From Leptospira barantonii (lineage in GTDB: Bacteria > Spirochaetota > Leptospiria > Leptospirales > Leptospiraceae): a DNA stretch of 64,000 nt. A program made the position numbers and the translations under genes. The notes beneath the pieces were generated by a model. The model had not been told where the DNA came from. It made no database searches and worked only from the letters and a program-made list of their open reading frames with translations. The DNA lies in the NCBI RefSeq assembly GCF_002811925.1, contig NZ_NPDS01000001.1:832501-896500 (forward strand). The letters are read 5' to 3'. Shown here piece after piece: positions 1 to 14,801 of the stretch; position 1 is the stretch's first letter; every line of letters begins with the position of its first letter.

Positions 1-74
1 CTCCTCGCCGCCGTACTCGGCGCGGTTCTTCTTGGAAAAAAGAATTTAGGAAAGGGCGAAGAAGGGGGAAACGT

Positions 75-78
<4 letters not shown>
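1..78 (+). CDS. nuoJ: NADH-quinone oxidoreductase subunit J, C-terminal end (partial)
   Basis: Only the last 25 codons are present, and the 5' part lies outside the window. The reading frame is open from base 1 and gives a hydrophobic Leu/Ala/Val stretch, then a Gly/Lys/Glu-rich tail ending at TGA (76-78). The stop overlaps the nuoK start by 4 bases (ATGA). NuoJ is an antiporter-associated membrane subunit of complex I. The assignment rests on position directly before nuoK in the conserved J-K-L-M-N order rather than on the short peptide itself. Confidence 0.8.
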
Positions 79-5496
<5,418 letters not shown>

Positions 5497-5890
5497 CTTC
5501 GCTTAACAAAATCGGGCGCCTCCTTTCGATTTTCAATCGAAAGGACCGCGCTCTTCCGCGACTTCGCGTTCGCTTCGGCCGCAAGGCGGCTGCGTTGCAT
5601 CGCTCTGATCGCTGGCGCGGGGAGAAGTCAAGACTCGGTCGGAGTTCCGACAAATTTTTAGTAAACGGCCCCCACCCGAGAAACTCAATAAAATGCTCCC
5701 TATGGGTCGCATTTTAGGGCGACGGTGGTGGGCCTTGTGGGAACCCATCGGCGAATTTTTCTCTAACAGAAAATTCAACTTTTGTAAAGTAAAATCTTCA
5801 CCACGAATTCTCGTCGTACCTCCGACAAAACCGCCGACGACAAACGAAAGTTCTTGAAGAGTTGTTTCTTTGAGATAAGCTCTAAGATCC
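5497..5890. repeat. Intergenic region with dispersed leptospiral repeat (copy A, inverted)
   Basis: This 394-base stretch has no credible gene. The short frames across it are Arg/Ser-rich with no recognisable domain. Read on the minus strand from about 5760 down, it shows in order a ttcccaca element, a CCACCACC stretch, the core cgggtgggggccgt, a GTCGGAactCCGAC hairpin, and a GC-rich gcgat/gcaacgcag segment. The same order recurs on the plus strand at 53041-53345, so the two are members of one dispersed family. A perfect 10-base inverted repeat (TTTCGATTTTCAATCGAAA) lies near 5525-5543. Confidence 0.6.
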
Positions 5891-6805
5891 ATGAACCGAT
5901 TCGCGCTCATCCTGATTCTTTTCGGATTCTTCTCGGATTGTAAAAAGGCCGGTCCTCCGACCACATTCTCCGATGACCCCAAGGAAAGATTTCGATCGTA
6001 TTGGGAATCGGGAACCGCGGAAATCTCCACCTACAATTTAAACCAGGTTCGATACGGGGAGAATCATACCGGCAAAGCGATTCTTTTGTTTGTCACGGAA
6101 GATTTATCCAAAACGAAACAGGTTAAACTGGACGAACCGGAGAAACACGAAACCGATCGGGCCAAAGTACTGAAGTTCAATTTTGTAAAGAATTTCGTGA
6201 CCGGAATCTACGCCTATTCGATGACTCTATCCGTGTTCACGCCGCTGGATACAAAACAAAATCCTAATACGATCAAAGAGAGCATGTCGTCTCAAGAATG
6301 GTGCGGAAACGTATTCGCACAATTGAATCTGGATCAGGATCGATATAGAATCGAATCCTATTCTTATTTTGAAAAAGAAGGAGATCGAAAATTCTTTTTG
6401 GAAAAGGAAATTCTGGAGGATGAACTCTGGAACCGAATCCGATTGAATCCCGAAACCGTACCGACCGGAGAAGTAAAAATCATACCGGGGCTATTTCACG
6501 TAAGGCTCAATCACAAAGAACTCAAACCCTTAAAGGCGATTCTTTCCAAACAAAAACAGGACGATTCTTTCGTTTATACGATTTGGTATTTGGAGGAAGA
6601 AAGAACGTTGAAGATCCGAGCCGAGTCCGCATTTCCGTTTAAAATTCTCGCTTGGGAGGAAACTTTCCGCGATTTCAACGGAAGATTGATGACAACGTAT
6701 GCGACCTTGGACGCTACGATTCAAAGCGATTATTGGAATCGTAATCATAACGAATTTCGAAACCTTAGAAAAAATCTCAAACTTCAGGACGACTCGACTT
6801 TTTAA
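5891..6805 (+). CDS. Probable lipoprotein of unknown function
   Basis: A 304-residue exported protein that I cannot assign to a characterised family. The N-terminus is a short signal (MNRFALILILFGFFSDC), with Cys17 as the probable lipidated residue. An Asp just before the Cys is unusual for general lipoboxes, though leptospiral ones are relaxed. The mature part looks mainly beta, with many alternating charged and hydrophobic residues and several Trp/Tyr. The C-terminal half (about 180-290) has extended strands such as VYTIWYLEEERTLKIRAESA, reminiscent of large beta-sheet periplasmic domains that handle lipid or cell-wall precursors, but this is only an impression. The gene stands alone between the repeat and a small downstream gene. 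Confidence 0.8.
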   Translation: MNRFALILILFGFFSDCKKAGPPTTFSDDPKERFRSYWESGTAEISTYNLNQVRYGENHTGKAILLFVTEDLSKTKQVKLDEPEKHETDRAKVLKFNFVKNFVTGIYAYSMTLSVFTPLDTKQNPNTIKESMSSQEWCGNVFAQLNLDQDRYRIESYSYFEKEGDRKFFLEKEILEDELWNRIRLNPETVPTGEVKIIPGLFHVRLNHKELKPLKAILSKQKQDDSFVYTIWYLEEERTLKIRAESAFPFKILAWEETFRDFNGRLMTTYATLDATIQSDYWNRNHNEFRNLRKNLKLQDDSTF

Positions 6806-6892
6806 GAGGTTGTCAGTCTTTGAGGTCTCAAAGAGCCTGTGTTTTAATCGGGTCGAAAATCGTATTAGATTTTCAAACTCGAAGGGGGAAAT

Positions 6893-7375
6893 GTGAACAT
6901 TGAAATCGGAAAAGGATTAAACGGTCTTTATTTCGGAATGTCTAAGGAAGAAGTAAAGTCGAAGCTCGGAGAACCCGACGAAATTTATGATTACGATTAT
7001 GAAGGTTCCATTTCGACCGGGTTCGAATATTTTTCCGCGGAATCGGAATACGAATTCGATCAGGACGAAGGTGATAAATTGTATTCCATCACCATCTCCA
7101 ATCCTTCGATTCTACTTTTCGGAAAACCGATCATCGGAGAATCGATCGAAAGCATTCGAGAACTCTTAAGTAAAAACGGAATCGATGATTTCGAAGAAGA
7201 CGACGAGGAACACGATCACGAAGATCATGACCACGACGACGAAGATCACGTTCACGGAATCACCGCGTTCTCCGATAAACTCAACGCGATCTTTCAGTTT
7301 GAAGAAAACGAACTGATCTTCTTCGGATTCAGTCCTCTTTTCAAAGACGACGCGATCGATTGGCCTAAATACTAA
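6893..7375 (+). CDS. Small cytoplasmic protein with His/Asp-rich insert (GTG start)
   Basis: A 160-residue protein with no signal peptide. It starts at GTG 6893, placed 5-8 bases after gaaggggg. The ATG two bases earlier runs straight into a stop. The beginning, [20 protein letters not shown] (residues 10-29), resembles the short alpha-beta unit found in SmpA/BamE-like and several immunity-type proteins. Residues about 101-123 form a loop alternating His with Asp/Glu that could bind divalent metal. The ends either side look like two halves of one small alpha/beta fold. Function is unknown. The metal-binding idea is inference from composition only. Confidence 0.8.
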   Translation: MNIEIGKGLNGLYFGMSKEEVKSKLGEPDEIYDYDYEGSISTGFEYFSAESEYEFDQDEGDKLYSITISNPSILLFGKPIIGESIESIRELLSKNGIDDFEEDDEEHDHEDHDHDDEDHVHGITAFSDKLNAIFQFEENELIFFGFSPLFKDDAIDWPKY

Positions 7376-7487
7376 GAGTTAGTTGCGGTAAGCCGCGCGT
7401 TTCGAAAATGATTTGACTCGGTTCTTTTTCGGGACCAGTCTAAATCATGCGGGTTTGTTTTAAACTCGCGTAGATTGGATTTTCGTT

Positions 7488-7880
7488 ATGCGCTTCCCAT
7501 TACAAACCGGTCGATCGTTTCTTTTCTTAGTCCTCTTCGGACTCAATTGCGCATACGCGAATATAAATCCGAGTTTAATCACCGGAGTCGAAGCCAAACA
7601 AATCATCTCGGATCGATTGCTTCTTAGCCAATTGGTTTATATCATGGCCTTAAACGAGCCTGAGCCACTTCATTCCAACGCGGTCGCGGGTTTGACTCTT
7701 ACGGTTTTGATTCCGGACGGGTTGGGCATCGACGAGAAAAAGATGTATCAAAAGGACGCCGTGAACGAATGTGCGGATCAGATCTTTCTCGTTTCCTTGG
7801 TTTCTACCGGGCTAACCTCCTTTATTTGTAAGGCAAGCAACCCACCGATTAGCATCCCAGTAATCAGTAGAAAATTATAA
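7488..7880 (+). CDS. Small leptospiral lipoprotein (TIGR04452-like)
   Basis: A 130-residue protein with a signal peptide ending in a lipobox-like GLNC, so Cys21 is probably lipidated. The mature part has a helical EAKQIISDRLLLSQLVYIM segment, a central Gly/Pro-containing segment, a KKMYQKDAVNECAD motif and a late Cys. This pattern recalls the small Leptospira-restricted lipoproteins grouped as TIGR04452, but from memory and not from a search. Two Cys (about 105 and 119) could form a disulphide. It ends 17 bases from the convergent FecR gene. Role unknown. Confidence 0.7.
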   Translation: MRFPLQTGRSFLFLVLFGLNCAYANINPSLITGVEAKQIISDRLLLSQLVYIMALNEPEPLHSNAVAGLTLTVLIPDGLGIDEKKMYQKDAVNECADQIFLVSLVSTGLTSFICKASNPPISIPVISRKL

Positions 7881-7897
7881 TATACCGATATTCTTTT

Positions 7898-8995
7898 CTA
7901 ATTTTCGGAAGGGATCAGTTCCAATTCTTCGATATCCTTTTTGTCGATTTCGGTTTTTTTTCCTTCTGCGTCGGTAAGAATGTAGAAACGATCCGTTTCC
8001 TCCACGTAGCCTCGAAAGTTTTTTCCGTTTTTAAGAACGATCTTGTAAGTCGGAGTCCGTTCCGAAATTCCGGTTTCCTTCCGGAGAATGGAGATCGTTT
8101 TTTCGTCGTGATGTTCGTTTTTATTCGATTCTTCGTTTAAGATCGATTCGGAATGTTTCGAAAGAATTCTATATTTTTTGAATGTGTTCGATTCGATTTT
8201 TGAAATTCCGATCATAGGAGTATTCGAATCGGATTCGTTTTGATTCCCTACGTCTACGTAGTCCTTTACGATTTCGTAACCGACTCGAACTTCCGGTTCC
8301 ATACCCTGCACGCCGAATTCTTTCACTCGAATCGCTCCGTCTAACACCAAAATCTTATATTGTTTTAAGGAAGAATTCGCGATCAAAACGAGGGTAGTTC
8401 CCAAAAGTTCGGAGGAAAGCGTCTTCGCCTTAGAACGAATTTTTAAAAAGGAACGATTTTTATGCGTAGTAAACAAAACGATTCCGTAGTTTAGATTTAG
8501 ATCCGCTTCGTTTCCGTTCTGTACGACGTAAAATTCGGAATTCGGTAGAAGTCGCAGAGTCAATCCGAGGTCGCCTTCCATTCTATAATCGCAGAAAGAA
8601 TCTTCTTCCGCCTTAAAAAGAATTTCTTTTCCGTTCGGATTTTGATCGATCGAACATTGTCCCGTGGTGATGGAACGAACGATCGACAATTCGTTTCGAT
8701 GAAATCGAAAGAACATAAAATAAATCGCAAGTGTGGAAAGAATCAAAACGCTCGCGGCGGCCAGAAAGAAATTTTTAAAATCGAAAATTCTTTCTTGGGC
8801 GCGGATCGAAACGTCCGTAAACGGATGGGTTTGAACGTTCAAACGTCCGATTTGATTTTTGAGTTTCATCAATTCGAAAAATTCTTTCTTGGATAAAGGA
8901 TCCGAAAGGAAATCTCCGAGTTCGTTCCTCGTCATTTCATTGGAGATCGCTTTTTGCATTTTCGCTCTTCGAGTAAAATTGGAATTGTTTCTCAC
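7898..8995 (-). CDS. FecR-family membrane anti-sigma / sigma regulator
   Basis: A 365-residue single-pass inner-membrane protein. Residues 1-74 are cytoplasmic and probably bind the sigma factor. Residues 75-96 are a membrane helix. About 105-230 is a periplasmic beta-rich FecR domain (LRLLPNSEFYVVQNG, LKIRSKAKTLSSELLGTTLV, YKILVLDGAIRVKEFG). A linker follows, then a separate C-terminal module (about 315-365) beginning YKIVLKNGKNFRGYVEE. FecR proteins transmit envelope signals to ECF sigma factors. The start is GTG with an ideal AGGAGG that overlaps the upstream sigma stop, so the pair is co-translated. The same C-terminal module recurs in the divergent gene at 9608. Confidence 0.85.
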   Translation of the reverse strand: MRNNSNFTRRAKMQKAISNEMTRNELGDFLSDPLSKKEFFELMKLKNQIGRLNVQTHPFTDVSIRAQERIFDFKNFFLAAASVLILSTLAIYFMFFRFHRNELSIVRSITTGQCSIDQNPNGKEILFKAEEDSFCDYRMEGDLGLTLRLLPNSEFYVVQNGNEADLNLNYGIVLFTTHKNRSFLKIRSKAKTLSSELLGTTLVLIANSSLKQYKILVLDGAIRVKEFGVQGMEPEVRVGYEIVKDYVDVGNQNESDSNTPMIGISKIESNTFKKYRILSKHSESILNEESNKNEHHDEKTISILRKETGISERTPTYKIVLKNGKNFRGYVEETDRFYILTDAEGKKTEIDKKDIEELELIPSEN

Positions 8996-9005
8996 CTGCG
9001 ACCTC

Positions 9006-9551
9006 CTATATACCTTCGTAATCGAAATTCAACTTTTGCAATTTTTGCCTCAGAACCGTTAGCGCCGCATACGTTTTTCGGTTAACAGTTCTTACGGATA
9101 TTCCCAGCAACTCCGCCGTTTCTTTGATCGTATGCTTCCTTAAAAAACGAAGTACGATTATATTTTTTTCCAAATGAGGCAGACTTTCCACGGTTTCGTT
9201 CAGAATTTTATAATGACGTCTCGATTCTTCCTCGCCCTTCGTTTGTTCTTTGGAGATCGAATTCAAAATCTTCTCGGAATCGATAACCACTTTTGTTTCG
9301 ATAAGCGTCTTCTTTTTGACCAGATCCAAAAAAAGATTTTTGGCGATCGTAATCATCCAAGACGTTTCGTTTCCTTTGGATGGATCGAACTTATCCCAAT
9401 GATTCAAAACTTTGATGAAGGTTTCCTGACAAACTTCGTCGGCTTCTTCTCGGGATGCGTTTTTGCTAATGAGAAATCGAAAAATTTTTTCGTAGTTCCT
9501 CGAATACAAACCGTCAAAATCGAAAACTCGATCTTTTGTGTTCTGATTCAT
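9006..9551 (-). CDS. ECF-family RNA polymerase sigma factor
   Basis: A 181-residue sigma-70 family factor of the extracytoplasmic function class. Region 2 is seen at about residues 15-85 ([52 protein letters not shown]). Region 4 is at about 120-175, with the helix-turn-helix [20 protein letters not shown]. There is no region 1 or 3, as expected for the class. It is immediately upstream of a FecR-type membrane regulator, the usual partner, and only 56 bases from the divergent gene at 9608. An autoregulated divergent promoter is therefore plausible. I saw no clear repeat of a sigma-specific promoter to define its regulon. Confidence 0.93.
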   Translation of the reverse strand: MNQNTKDRVFDFDGLYSRNYEKIFRFLISKNASREEADEVCQETFIKVLNHWDKFDPSKGNETSWMITIAKNLFLDLVKKKTLIETKVVIDSEKILNSISKEQTKGEEESRRHYKILNETVESLPHLEKNIIVLRFLRKHTIKETAELLGISVRTVNRKTYAALTVLRQKLQKLNFDYEGI

Positions 9552-9607
9552 CTATTATGGATAACGGGTTGACTTTTAAAAATGTGCCAGCTTAAGGTAA
9601 AAAAAGT

Positions 9608-10444
9608 ATGACGTTGGTTCGCCAAAAAGTTTTTTTAATTCTTTGTTTCGCGCTTTTTTGTTTCGTATCTAAGATCGATGCGAAGTCGATTTTATTGAAG
9701 AATGGTAGAAAAATTACGAACGTGGACGTAAAACCGATCGCAAACGGTTTTGAAATCACACATAAAAACGGAAAAAAGGAAACGGTTTCCCTAAAGGAAG
9801 TCCAAAAGATTTTTATCTCAAACGATCTGCCGACAAAGATACGGTTCAAAGAAAATCAAAAGGACAAATCGGAAATCACTCAGATTTCGAATCAGGTTCC
9901 AACTCGGATTCCATCCGATCGAGAAAAGAATTTCGAAGAAAAACAAATCCCGTTTGTTCCGAAACAAAAATCGGGCCTATCCGTATTTGCGGAAGGTTTG
10001 ATTCCGGGTTGGTCTCGTTTGGTTCGAAACGATTCCAATTCTTTAAAGAGTCTGGGATTTTTTCTGATGTTTGCGGAACTCTTTCTCGCATATGAAAGTT
10101 ATATTTATTTGTCTCCCGCAGAATCCGTCGCCAAATCTTCCGTGAACGTTCCGATCTCTCCCGGCGAAATCGCGGTATTAGCGTTAAACGATACAAAACT
10201 GACGACCGTATTGGTTCTCAATCGGATTCATTGGCAATCTTCTCAGATCGTTCTAAGCAACGGAAGAATCATGCAACAAGGTCTTTACGAAGAGGAAAAA
10301 AGAACGTATGTTTCCGCGTTCGTATTCGCATTAATTTTGGACGCTTTTCTCGGTTATAAGTTCGAGAATTGGAACGTGGTTCCCAGTCTGAACGTTTCCT
10401 TTCGTGAAAGAGAAATGTCCGGCGGAATTACGGTTCGTTTTTAA
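9608..10444 (+). CDS. Exported membrane protein with FecR-C-terminal-like module
   Basis: A 278-residue protein of unrecognised family. A signal peptide (1-25, ending in KIDA) is followed by a module at about 26-72 (KSILLKNGRKITNVDVKP ... KKETVSLKEVQKIFIS). It matches in pattern the C-terminal module of the FecR protein encoded divergently. A charged linker (about 80-125) leads to a hydrophobic part with candidate membrane or amphipathic segments (about 125-155 and 235-255) and an all-beta end finishing in an aromatic residue (TVRF). The end may be an outer-membrane or membrane-associated element. Sharing a domain with FecR across a 56-base divergent gap suggests that it is a partner or target of the sigma/FecR system (inference). 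Confidence 0.78.
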   Translation: MTLVRQKVFLILCFALFCFVSKIDAKSILLKNGRKITNVDVKPIANGFEITHKNGKKETVSLKEVQKIFISNDLPTKIRFKENQKDKSEITQISNQVPTRIPSDREKNFEEKQIPFVPKQKSGLSVFAEGLIPGWSRLVRNDSNSLKSLGFFLMFAELFLAYESYIYLSPAESVAKSSVNVPISPGEIAVLALNDTKLTTVLVLNRIHWQSSQIVLSNGRIMQQGLYEEEKRTYVSAFVFALILDAFLGYKFENWNVVPSLNVSFREREMSGGITVRF

Positions 10445-10515
10445 TTTATTTTTTTCGGCACAAAAAAAGAAGGAAGATCGTTAGCGAGATTGAATCTGAT
10501 CAGGAGGATTCGACT

Positions 10516-11226
10516 ATGATTCAAAAAATCACAACGGCGTTGTTCCTAACGTTAACTCTTGCGTATTGCGGCGGTAACAACGAGGATCATTCGAAGAACG
10601 ATTTGGCTCTTCTTTTGGCGCTTCAACCTCAGGGTTTGGGAGTTTCTGGAGTTTACGCTTCTCTCAACGCGAGAAGTTCAAGCGGCGGAGGGCAGGCGTT
10701 TTATTCAAACGGAAGCGTTTCTCCGTATTCTTTGATCTCCCAGTCCCAGGATTGTGCGCAGGGTGGAAAGATGACATTAACCGGAGATATCACGATGAAC
10801 GCGACCGCCACGAGTGCAACCGCACAATTCAACAATGCAAAAACGGTTTTCGAGTCTTGTAAACAAACCGTTCCTTTGGTGGATGGAAGCGAGAATTCGA
10901 CTGCAATCGCGGTGATCGAAGGTGAAATTCAAAGAAACGGTCAGGCAAGTATCGTGATCGATCCGACTTCTACTTCCGCTTTGACGAAGGCGACCGGAAA
11001 CGCGACCGAAAGAATTCAATCCAGCACATACAAGGTGAACGGATATCTTTATCCTAAATTCGATATTACGTTTACGAGAAATAATTCCAAGCTGACCCTG
11101 GAGAACATGAACGATCTGGATAAGGCTTACATTGGGATGGAAGAAACGGTTCAAGTGAGCGGAACGATGGGAACGGAAACTATCAATTCTTCTTATTCTT
11201 ACAAATCTAGAATTAAACTTCGTTGA
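10516..11226 (+). CDS. Lipoprotein of unknown function
   Basis: A 236-residue lipoprotein. The signal MIQKITTALFLTLTLAYC ends in a LAYC lipobox with Cys18, and the next residues GGNNEDHSKND form a charged tether. The mature part is rich in Ser, Thr, Asn and Ala and looks all-beta. Two Cys (about 80 and 117) are spaced like a single disulphide. I do not recognise the family. The ATG follows an aggagg ribosome site. A hairpin terminator lies just past the stop. Confidence 0.82.
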   Translation: MIQKITTALFLTLTLAYCGGNNEDHSKNDLALLLALQPQGLGVSGVYASLNARSSSGGGQAFYSNGSVSPYSLISQSQDCAQGGKMTLTGDITMNATATSATAQFNNAKTVFESCKQTVPLVDGSENSTAIAVIEGEIQRNGQASIVIDPTSTSALTKATGNATERIQSSTYKVNGYLYPKFDITFTRNNSKLTLENMNDLDKAYIGMEETVQVSGTMGTETINSSYSYKSRIKLR

Positions 11227-11235
11227 TAGATAAAT

Positions 11236-11266
11236 CTCCGGATGTTCTACGAGTGTCCGGAGTTTT
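11236..11266 (+). terminator. Rho-independent terminator after lipoprotein gene
   Basis: The inverted repeat CTCCGGA/TCCGGAG (11236-11242 and 11256-11262) with a 13-base loop is followed by a short T run. It lies 10 bases after the stop of the lipoprotein gene. Confidence 0.7.
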
Positions 11267-11365
11267 CATTCGAAGTTCCTTCCACCGATTCGGTTCCATC
11301 AAAGTTTCGTGTTTTGAATAGAACGGAATTATCAGTAAATTGAATATATGAAACATTGATTTTGT

Positions 11366-11782
11366 TTAACCCCATTGAAGGGTTTCCGAAGAGGAAACAT
11401 AGATTATCTTAAAAACTTCTTTCCAACTTTCTTCGATCTCGTGCGTGAACCAAGGTCCCAACCATTCTTCCATGGCAAAGATCCAAGCCTTTTCCAAAAG
11501 AAAAATTTCGTCGGCTCGGTTGCAGAGTTTGATACATTCCATTCCGAAAGTATGAATCGCCTTTTCTTGGTGAATGCTTTGAGCGCCCGTTAACGCGATG
11601 TTTCTCGCGGAACCCATAAACGATCTCACTTCTTCCAATTGAAGTCTGGAAAATATATCCTCGTATTTCGGGCTGTTTTCCTTGAGAAAAAGAAAGAACA
11701 ATTCGGCGAACTTAATTCGATCCAGATTGATGATTTCAAAGGAATCGACTAAACTTCGGAATTGATTTTCTGTGAGGTTCAT
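11366..11782 (-). CDS. Divergent globin-like haem protein (candidate)
   Basis: A 138-residue, all-helical cytoplasmic protein of the length of a single-domain globin. The globin helix plan can be followed. Residues 7-34 match helices A-B ending FAELFFLFL. Pro37 and Phe44 in NSPKYEDIF sit where the C-helix Pro and invariant CD1 Phe belong. A long E-type helix covers about 48-66. His77 in KAIHTFGME is the best candidate proximal haem ligand, with His71 as an alternative. Then WIFAMEEWLGPWFTHEIEESW (100-120) fits the G-H corner with its conserved Trp. Globins bind O2 or NO or act as sensors. The assignment is by pattern only and the protein is divergent. A non-haem helical protein is the alternative. 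Confidence 0.6.
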   Translation of the reverse strand: MNLTENQFRSLVDSFEIINLDRIKFAELFFLFLKENSPKYEDIFSRLQLEEVRSFMGSARNIALTGAQSIHQEKAIHTFGMECIKLCNRADEIFLLEKAWIFAMEEWLGPWFTHEIEESWKEVFKIIYVSSSETLQWG

Positions 11783-11942
11783 TCTAATTCTCCCATCGCA
11801 ATCGATTGAAAAGACTTTCTAGAATGATATACGAATCGGAAGATCCTTGCCTCTTGCTTTATAATGCGAAGAGGATCATAATATAACTTGGGATAAATAA
11901 AATAAGTGTTGAATGAATTTTCCTTTCCGACTCGACTGAGTC

Positions 11943-13079
11943 ATGAATTTCCTCAAACGTTCTCCGCTTCCGCTTCTTTTTTGTTTCGTTCTACTTTATA
12001 CGATTTGGTCGTTTATCGGCCGTTCTCCTGGGGAGGAAAAAACGGATTCTCGTTTGGAAAGAATCGAAAGTGTGGGCCGCGACATTCAAAAGGGAAATCT
12101 TCTGGGAATTCAACCTTGGATGTTTCCGGGGGACTACTCGAGTGAACGAAATTTTTTGGCGAAGATCGATTCTTATCTGATCCAAGCCGACCGCGCAAAA
12201 TTCTTAAATCCAAAGACGATCGTAGTTTTTCCCGAATACTTAGGAACTTGGCTCGTGATCGCCGAAGAAAAAAATTCGGTCGCAAGATCGGAAAAGATCG
12301 AAGACGCGATGCAAACCTTGGTTCTCAGCAATCCGATTTTCTTTATACGAAGTCTTTTATCGGCCCGAGGCGCGGACGGCGTTCGAGACGCGCTTTTTAG
12401 AATGAAATCGGATAGGATGTCGTCCATCTATTCGAACGTATTTTCGTCCTTGGCTCGTAAGTATAAGATTACGATCGTCGCGGGATCGATTCTTCTTCCC
12501 GAACCGACGATCGAATCGGGTAGGATTCGCATCGGAACCGGATCTTTGAAGAACGTCTCTTTCGTGTTTTTACCGGACGGTTCCGTCGCCGAAAATTCTC
12601 CCCAAAAAATATATCCGATCGAGGATGAGAAGCCGTTTGTAGCCGCGTCTCCAAGGGAGAATCTAAGATCGATCCAAAGCCCCGCCGGTAGGATCGGCGT
12701 TTTGGTTTGCGCCGATTCTTGGTATCCGGAGGTCTACGAAACATTCAAAAAGCAGAATGTAGATTTCATCGTCGTTCCCTCGTATGTGGCTCCGAACGGG
12801 GCAATGTCCGAGATTTGGAAGGGTTATAACGGTTCTTCGAACCCGGCCGACGTTCGTTCGGAGGACATAGGTAAGATTGTCGAAGGCGAGGCTTGGTTGA
12901 AATACGCGATGGCGGGAAGACTTTCCAAGTCCGGAGCGACTCATGGGATCAACGTATTCTTAAGAGGTTCTCTTTGGGATCTTGGTAGCGACGGTGAGAC
13001 CATTCTTGTTCAACATTCTCAAGTGAAGACCTTTCCGAAGATCGAAGGAGCAAGCATCGTAAACCTCTGGTTAAATTAG
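11943..13079 (+). CDS. Membrane-anchored nitrilase-family amidohydrolase
   Basis: A 378-residue carbon-nitrogen hydrolase. One N-terminal membrane helix (about 9-26) anchors the protein, with the enzyme outside the cytoplasm or on the membrane. The Glu-Lys-Cys triad of the family is visible: Glu98 in VVFPEYLGTW, a Lys around 221 in SPQKIYP, and Cys around 256 in IGVLVCADSWYPE. Between them ITIVAGSILLPEP and SFVFLPDGSV match the family's core strands. Such enzymes hydrolyse nitriles or amides, or transfer acyl groups to lipoproteins (Lnt). This protein lacks the multi-helix Lnt membrane domain, so it is a stand-alone amidase of unknown substrate. The ATG at 11943 sits in gagtcATG without a strong ribosome site. 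Confidence 0.85.
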   Translation: MNFLKRSPLPLLFCFVLLYTIWSFIGRSPGEEKTDSRLERIESVGRDIQKGNLLGIQPWMFPGDYSSERNFLAKIDSYLIQADRAKFLNPKTIVVFPEYLGTWLVIAEEKNSVARSEKIEDAMQTLVLSNPIFFIRSLLSARGADGVRDALFRMKSDRMSSIYSNVFSSLARKYKITIVAGSILLPEPTIESGRIRIGTGSLKNVSFVFLPDGSVAENSPQKIYPIEDEKPFVAASPRENLRSIQSPAGRIGVLVCADSWYPEVYETFKKQNVDFIVVPSYVAPNGAMSEIWKGYNGSSNPADVRSEDIGKIVEGEAWLKYAMAGRLSKSGATHGINVFLRGSLWDLGSDGETILVQHSQVKTFPKIEGASIVNLWLN

Positions 13080-13128
13080 AGGAAAAGATTTATTTCTTGA
13101 AAACTCTTCGAAATAGATTCTTCTTGGT

Positions 13129-13664
<536 letters not shown>

Positions 13665-13673
13665 TCGAGGTTT

Positions 13674-13705
13674 CGTAAACCTCTTCGATTTGAAAGAGGT
13701 TTACG
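13674..13705. terminator. Bidirectional hairpin between convergent genes
   Basis: There is a perfect 12-base stem, CGTAAACCTCTT (13674-13685) paired with AAGAGGTTTACG (13694-13705), with an 8-base loop. It lies 9 bases after the TfoX-like gene and before the convergent hydrolase end. No long T run follows, so it may act mainly as an mRNA 3' stabiliser. Confidence 0.6.
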
Positions 13706-13740
13706 ATTTCTGAAAGTCTTTTAAAGAGGAAGGGAAGGAA

Positions 13741-14733
13741 TCACTTCTTGGGAGCGAAAACTCTTTGGATGAATTCCTCTTCTTCCTTTAGAATCAAATC
13801 CTTGTCGCTTTTCATGTATTTGGAAAACAATACGTGATTTCCCAGTTCGATCCTCACGGCCTTGTTCAAAGGACTCGCTTTTCCATTCTCATTCACTTTT
13901 TTGAATGCGTTTAACATCGATTGAACGGATGCGGACGCGTCCTGTTCCTTATCGTTTTTAAAGTAATAAAACATCAAAACGGGAGAAGTGATCTTGGAAA
14001 ACGGATCGGTTCCGAGGACGTATTCTCTTAGATCCGAAAGATTTTGAACCGCGGCGAGATACTGATCTCTATACCAAAACGCGGCGGCCGGTTCTTTTTT
14101 TTGTTCTTCCGTGGACTTACGGATTTTTCCCATCACGAGATGTGCGAATTCTTTTCCCCAGGAGAATTGATAAATTCCTCCGAGAGCGCTCGTAAAATCG
14201 TAAAAGGGAGAAGCAAGAATCAAAGCGTGCACCTTATCGGGATATTTCGCGGCCAAGTAAGTAGAAATCAATCCGCCCATACTTGTTCCGATCAGAATCG
14301 TTTTGTTACCGAGTTTCTCCGATTCCAAAAGAGCCGTTTCAGAATCCTGAAGAATTTCGGCAAAGGTCGAATCTCTGTGATCTTCCAAGTTGGTTCCATG
14401 ACCGGGAAGACGAAGGTAGTAAAGATTTGCTTTTAGATCCTTTGCGAGTTTGTCCGTTACTTCCTCACCTTCGGCTCGAGAAGCTCCGAAACCGTGTATG
14501 TAAAGAATTGCATATTCCGTTTTGCCGGGAGAATAACGAACGAGTTTTTCCTCGTTGTCCGGTCTCGCCTTTTTGTTCCGACTGATTTCTATCTTTTCGC
14601 GATAATAGGAATCGAAATCCGCGTGGAGCGGAGTCGGCTTGTATTCATATTTAGGAGTTTCTGCATAGAAGGTGACGACGAGAAATAGGGCAAGGGTTCC
14701 GACGATTCCCAGGGTCCACTTGAGTATCTTCAT
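13741..14733 (-). CDS. Membrane-anchored alpha/beta hydrolase (esterase/lipase type)
   Basis: A 330-residue serine hydrolase. The N-terminal helix (about 3-22) is a signal anchor. The catalytic core shows the oxyanion segment [14 protein letters not shown], then [13 protein letters not shown], the nucleophile elbow GTSMGG with Ser at about 151, an acid region around [11 protein letters not shown] and a late His in [10 protein letters not shown]. This order is typical of monoacylglycerol-lipase and carboxylesterase relatives. The substrate is unknown, and lipid esters are likely for a saprophyte-derived envelope enzyme. I chose ATG 14733 because a gagga lies upstream of it. A GTG 18 bases further upstream (14751) is possible but overlaps that site. 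Confidence 0.82.
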   Translation of the reverse strand: MKILKWTLGIVGTLALFLVVTFYAETPKYEYKPTPLHADFDSYYREKIEISRNKKARPDNEEKLVRYSPGKTEYAILYIHGFGASRAEGEEVTDKLAKDLKANLYYLRLPGHGTNLEDHRDSTFAEILQDSETALLESEKLGNKTILIGTSMGGLISTYLAAKYPDKVHALILASPFYDFTSALGGIYQFSWGKEFAHLVMGKIRKSTEEQKKEPAAAFWYRDQYLAAVQNLSDLREYVLGTDPFSKITSPVLMFYYFKNDKEQDASASVQSMLNAFKKVNENGKASPLNKAVRIELGNHVLFSKYMKSDKDLILKEEEEFIQRVFAPKK

Positions 14734-14801
14734 TTTTGTATTTTTCCTCACTATTGAATGAAGCTATTCAAATCCTTTCGCATTCACCTGCAAGAAAAAA
14801 G

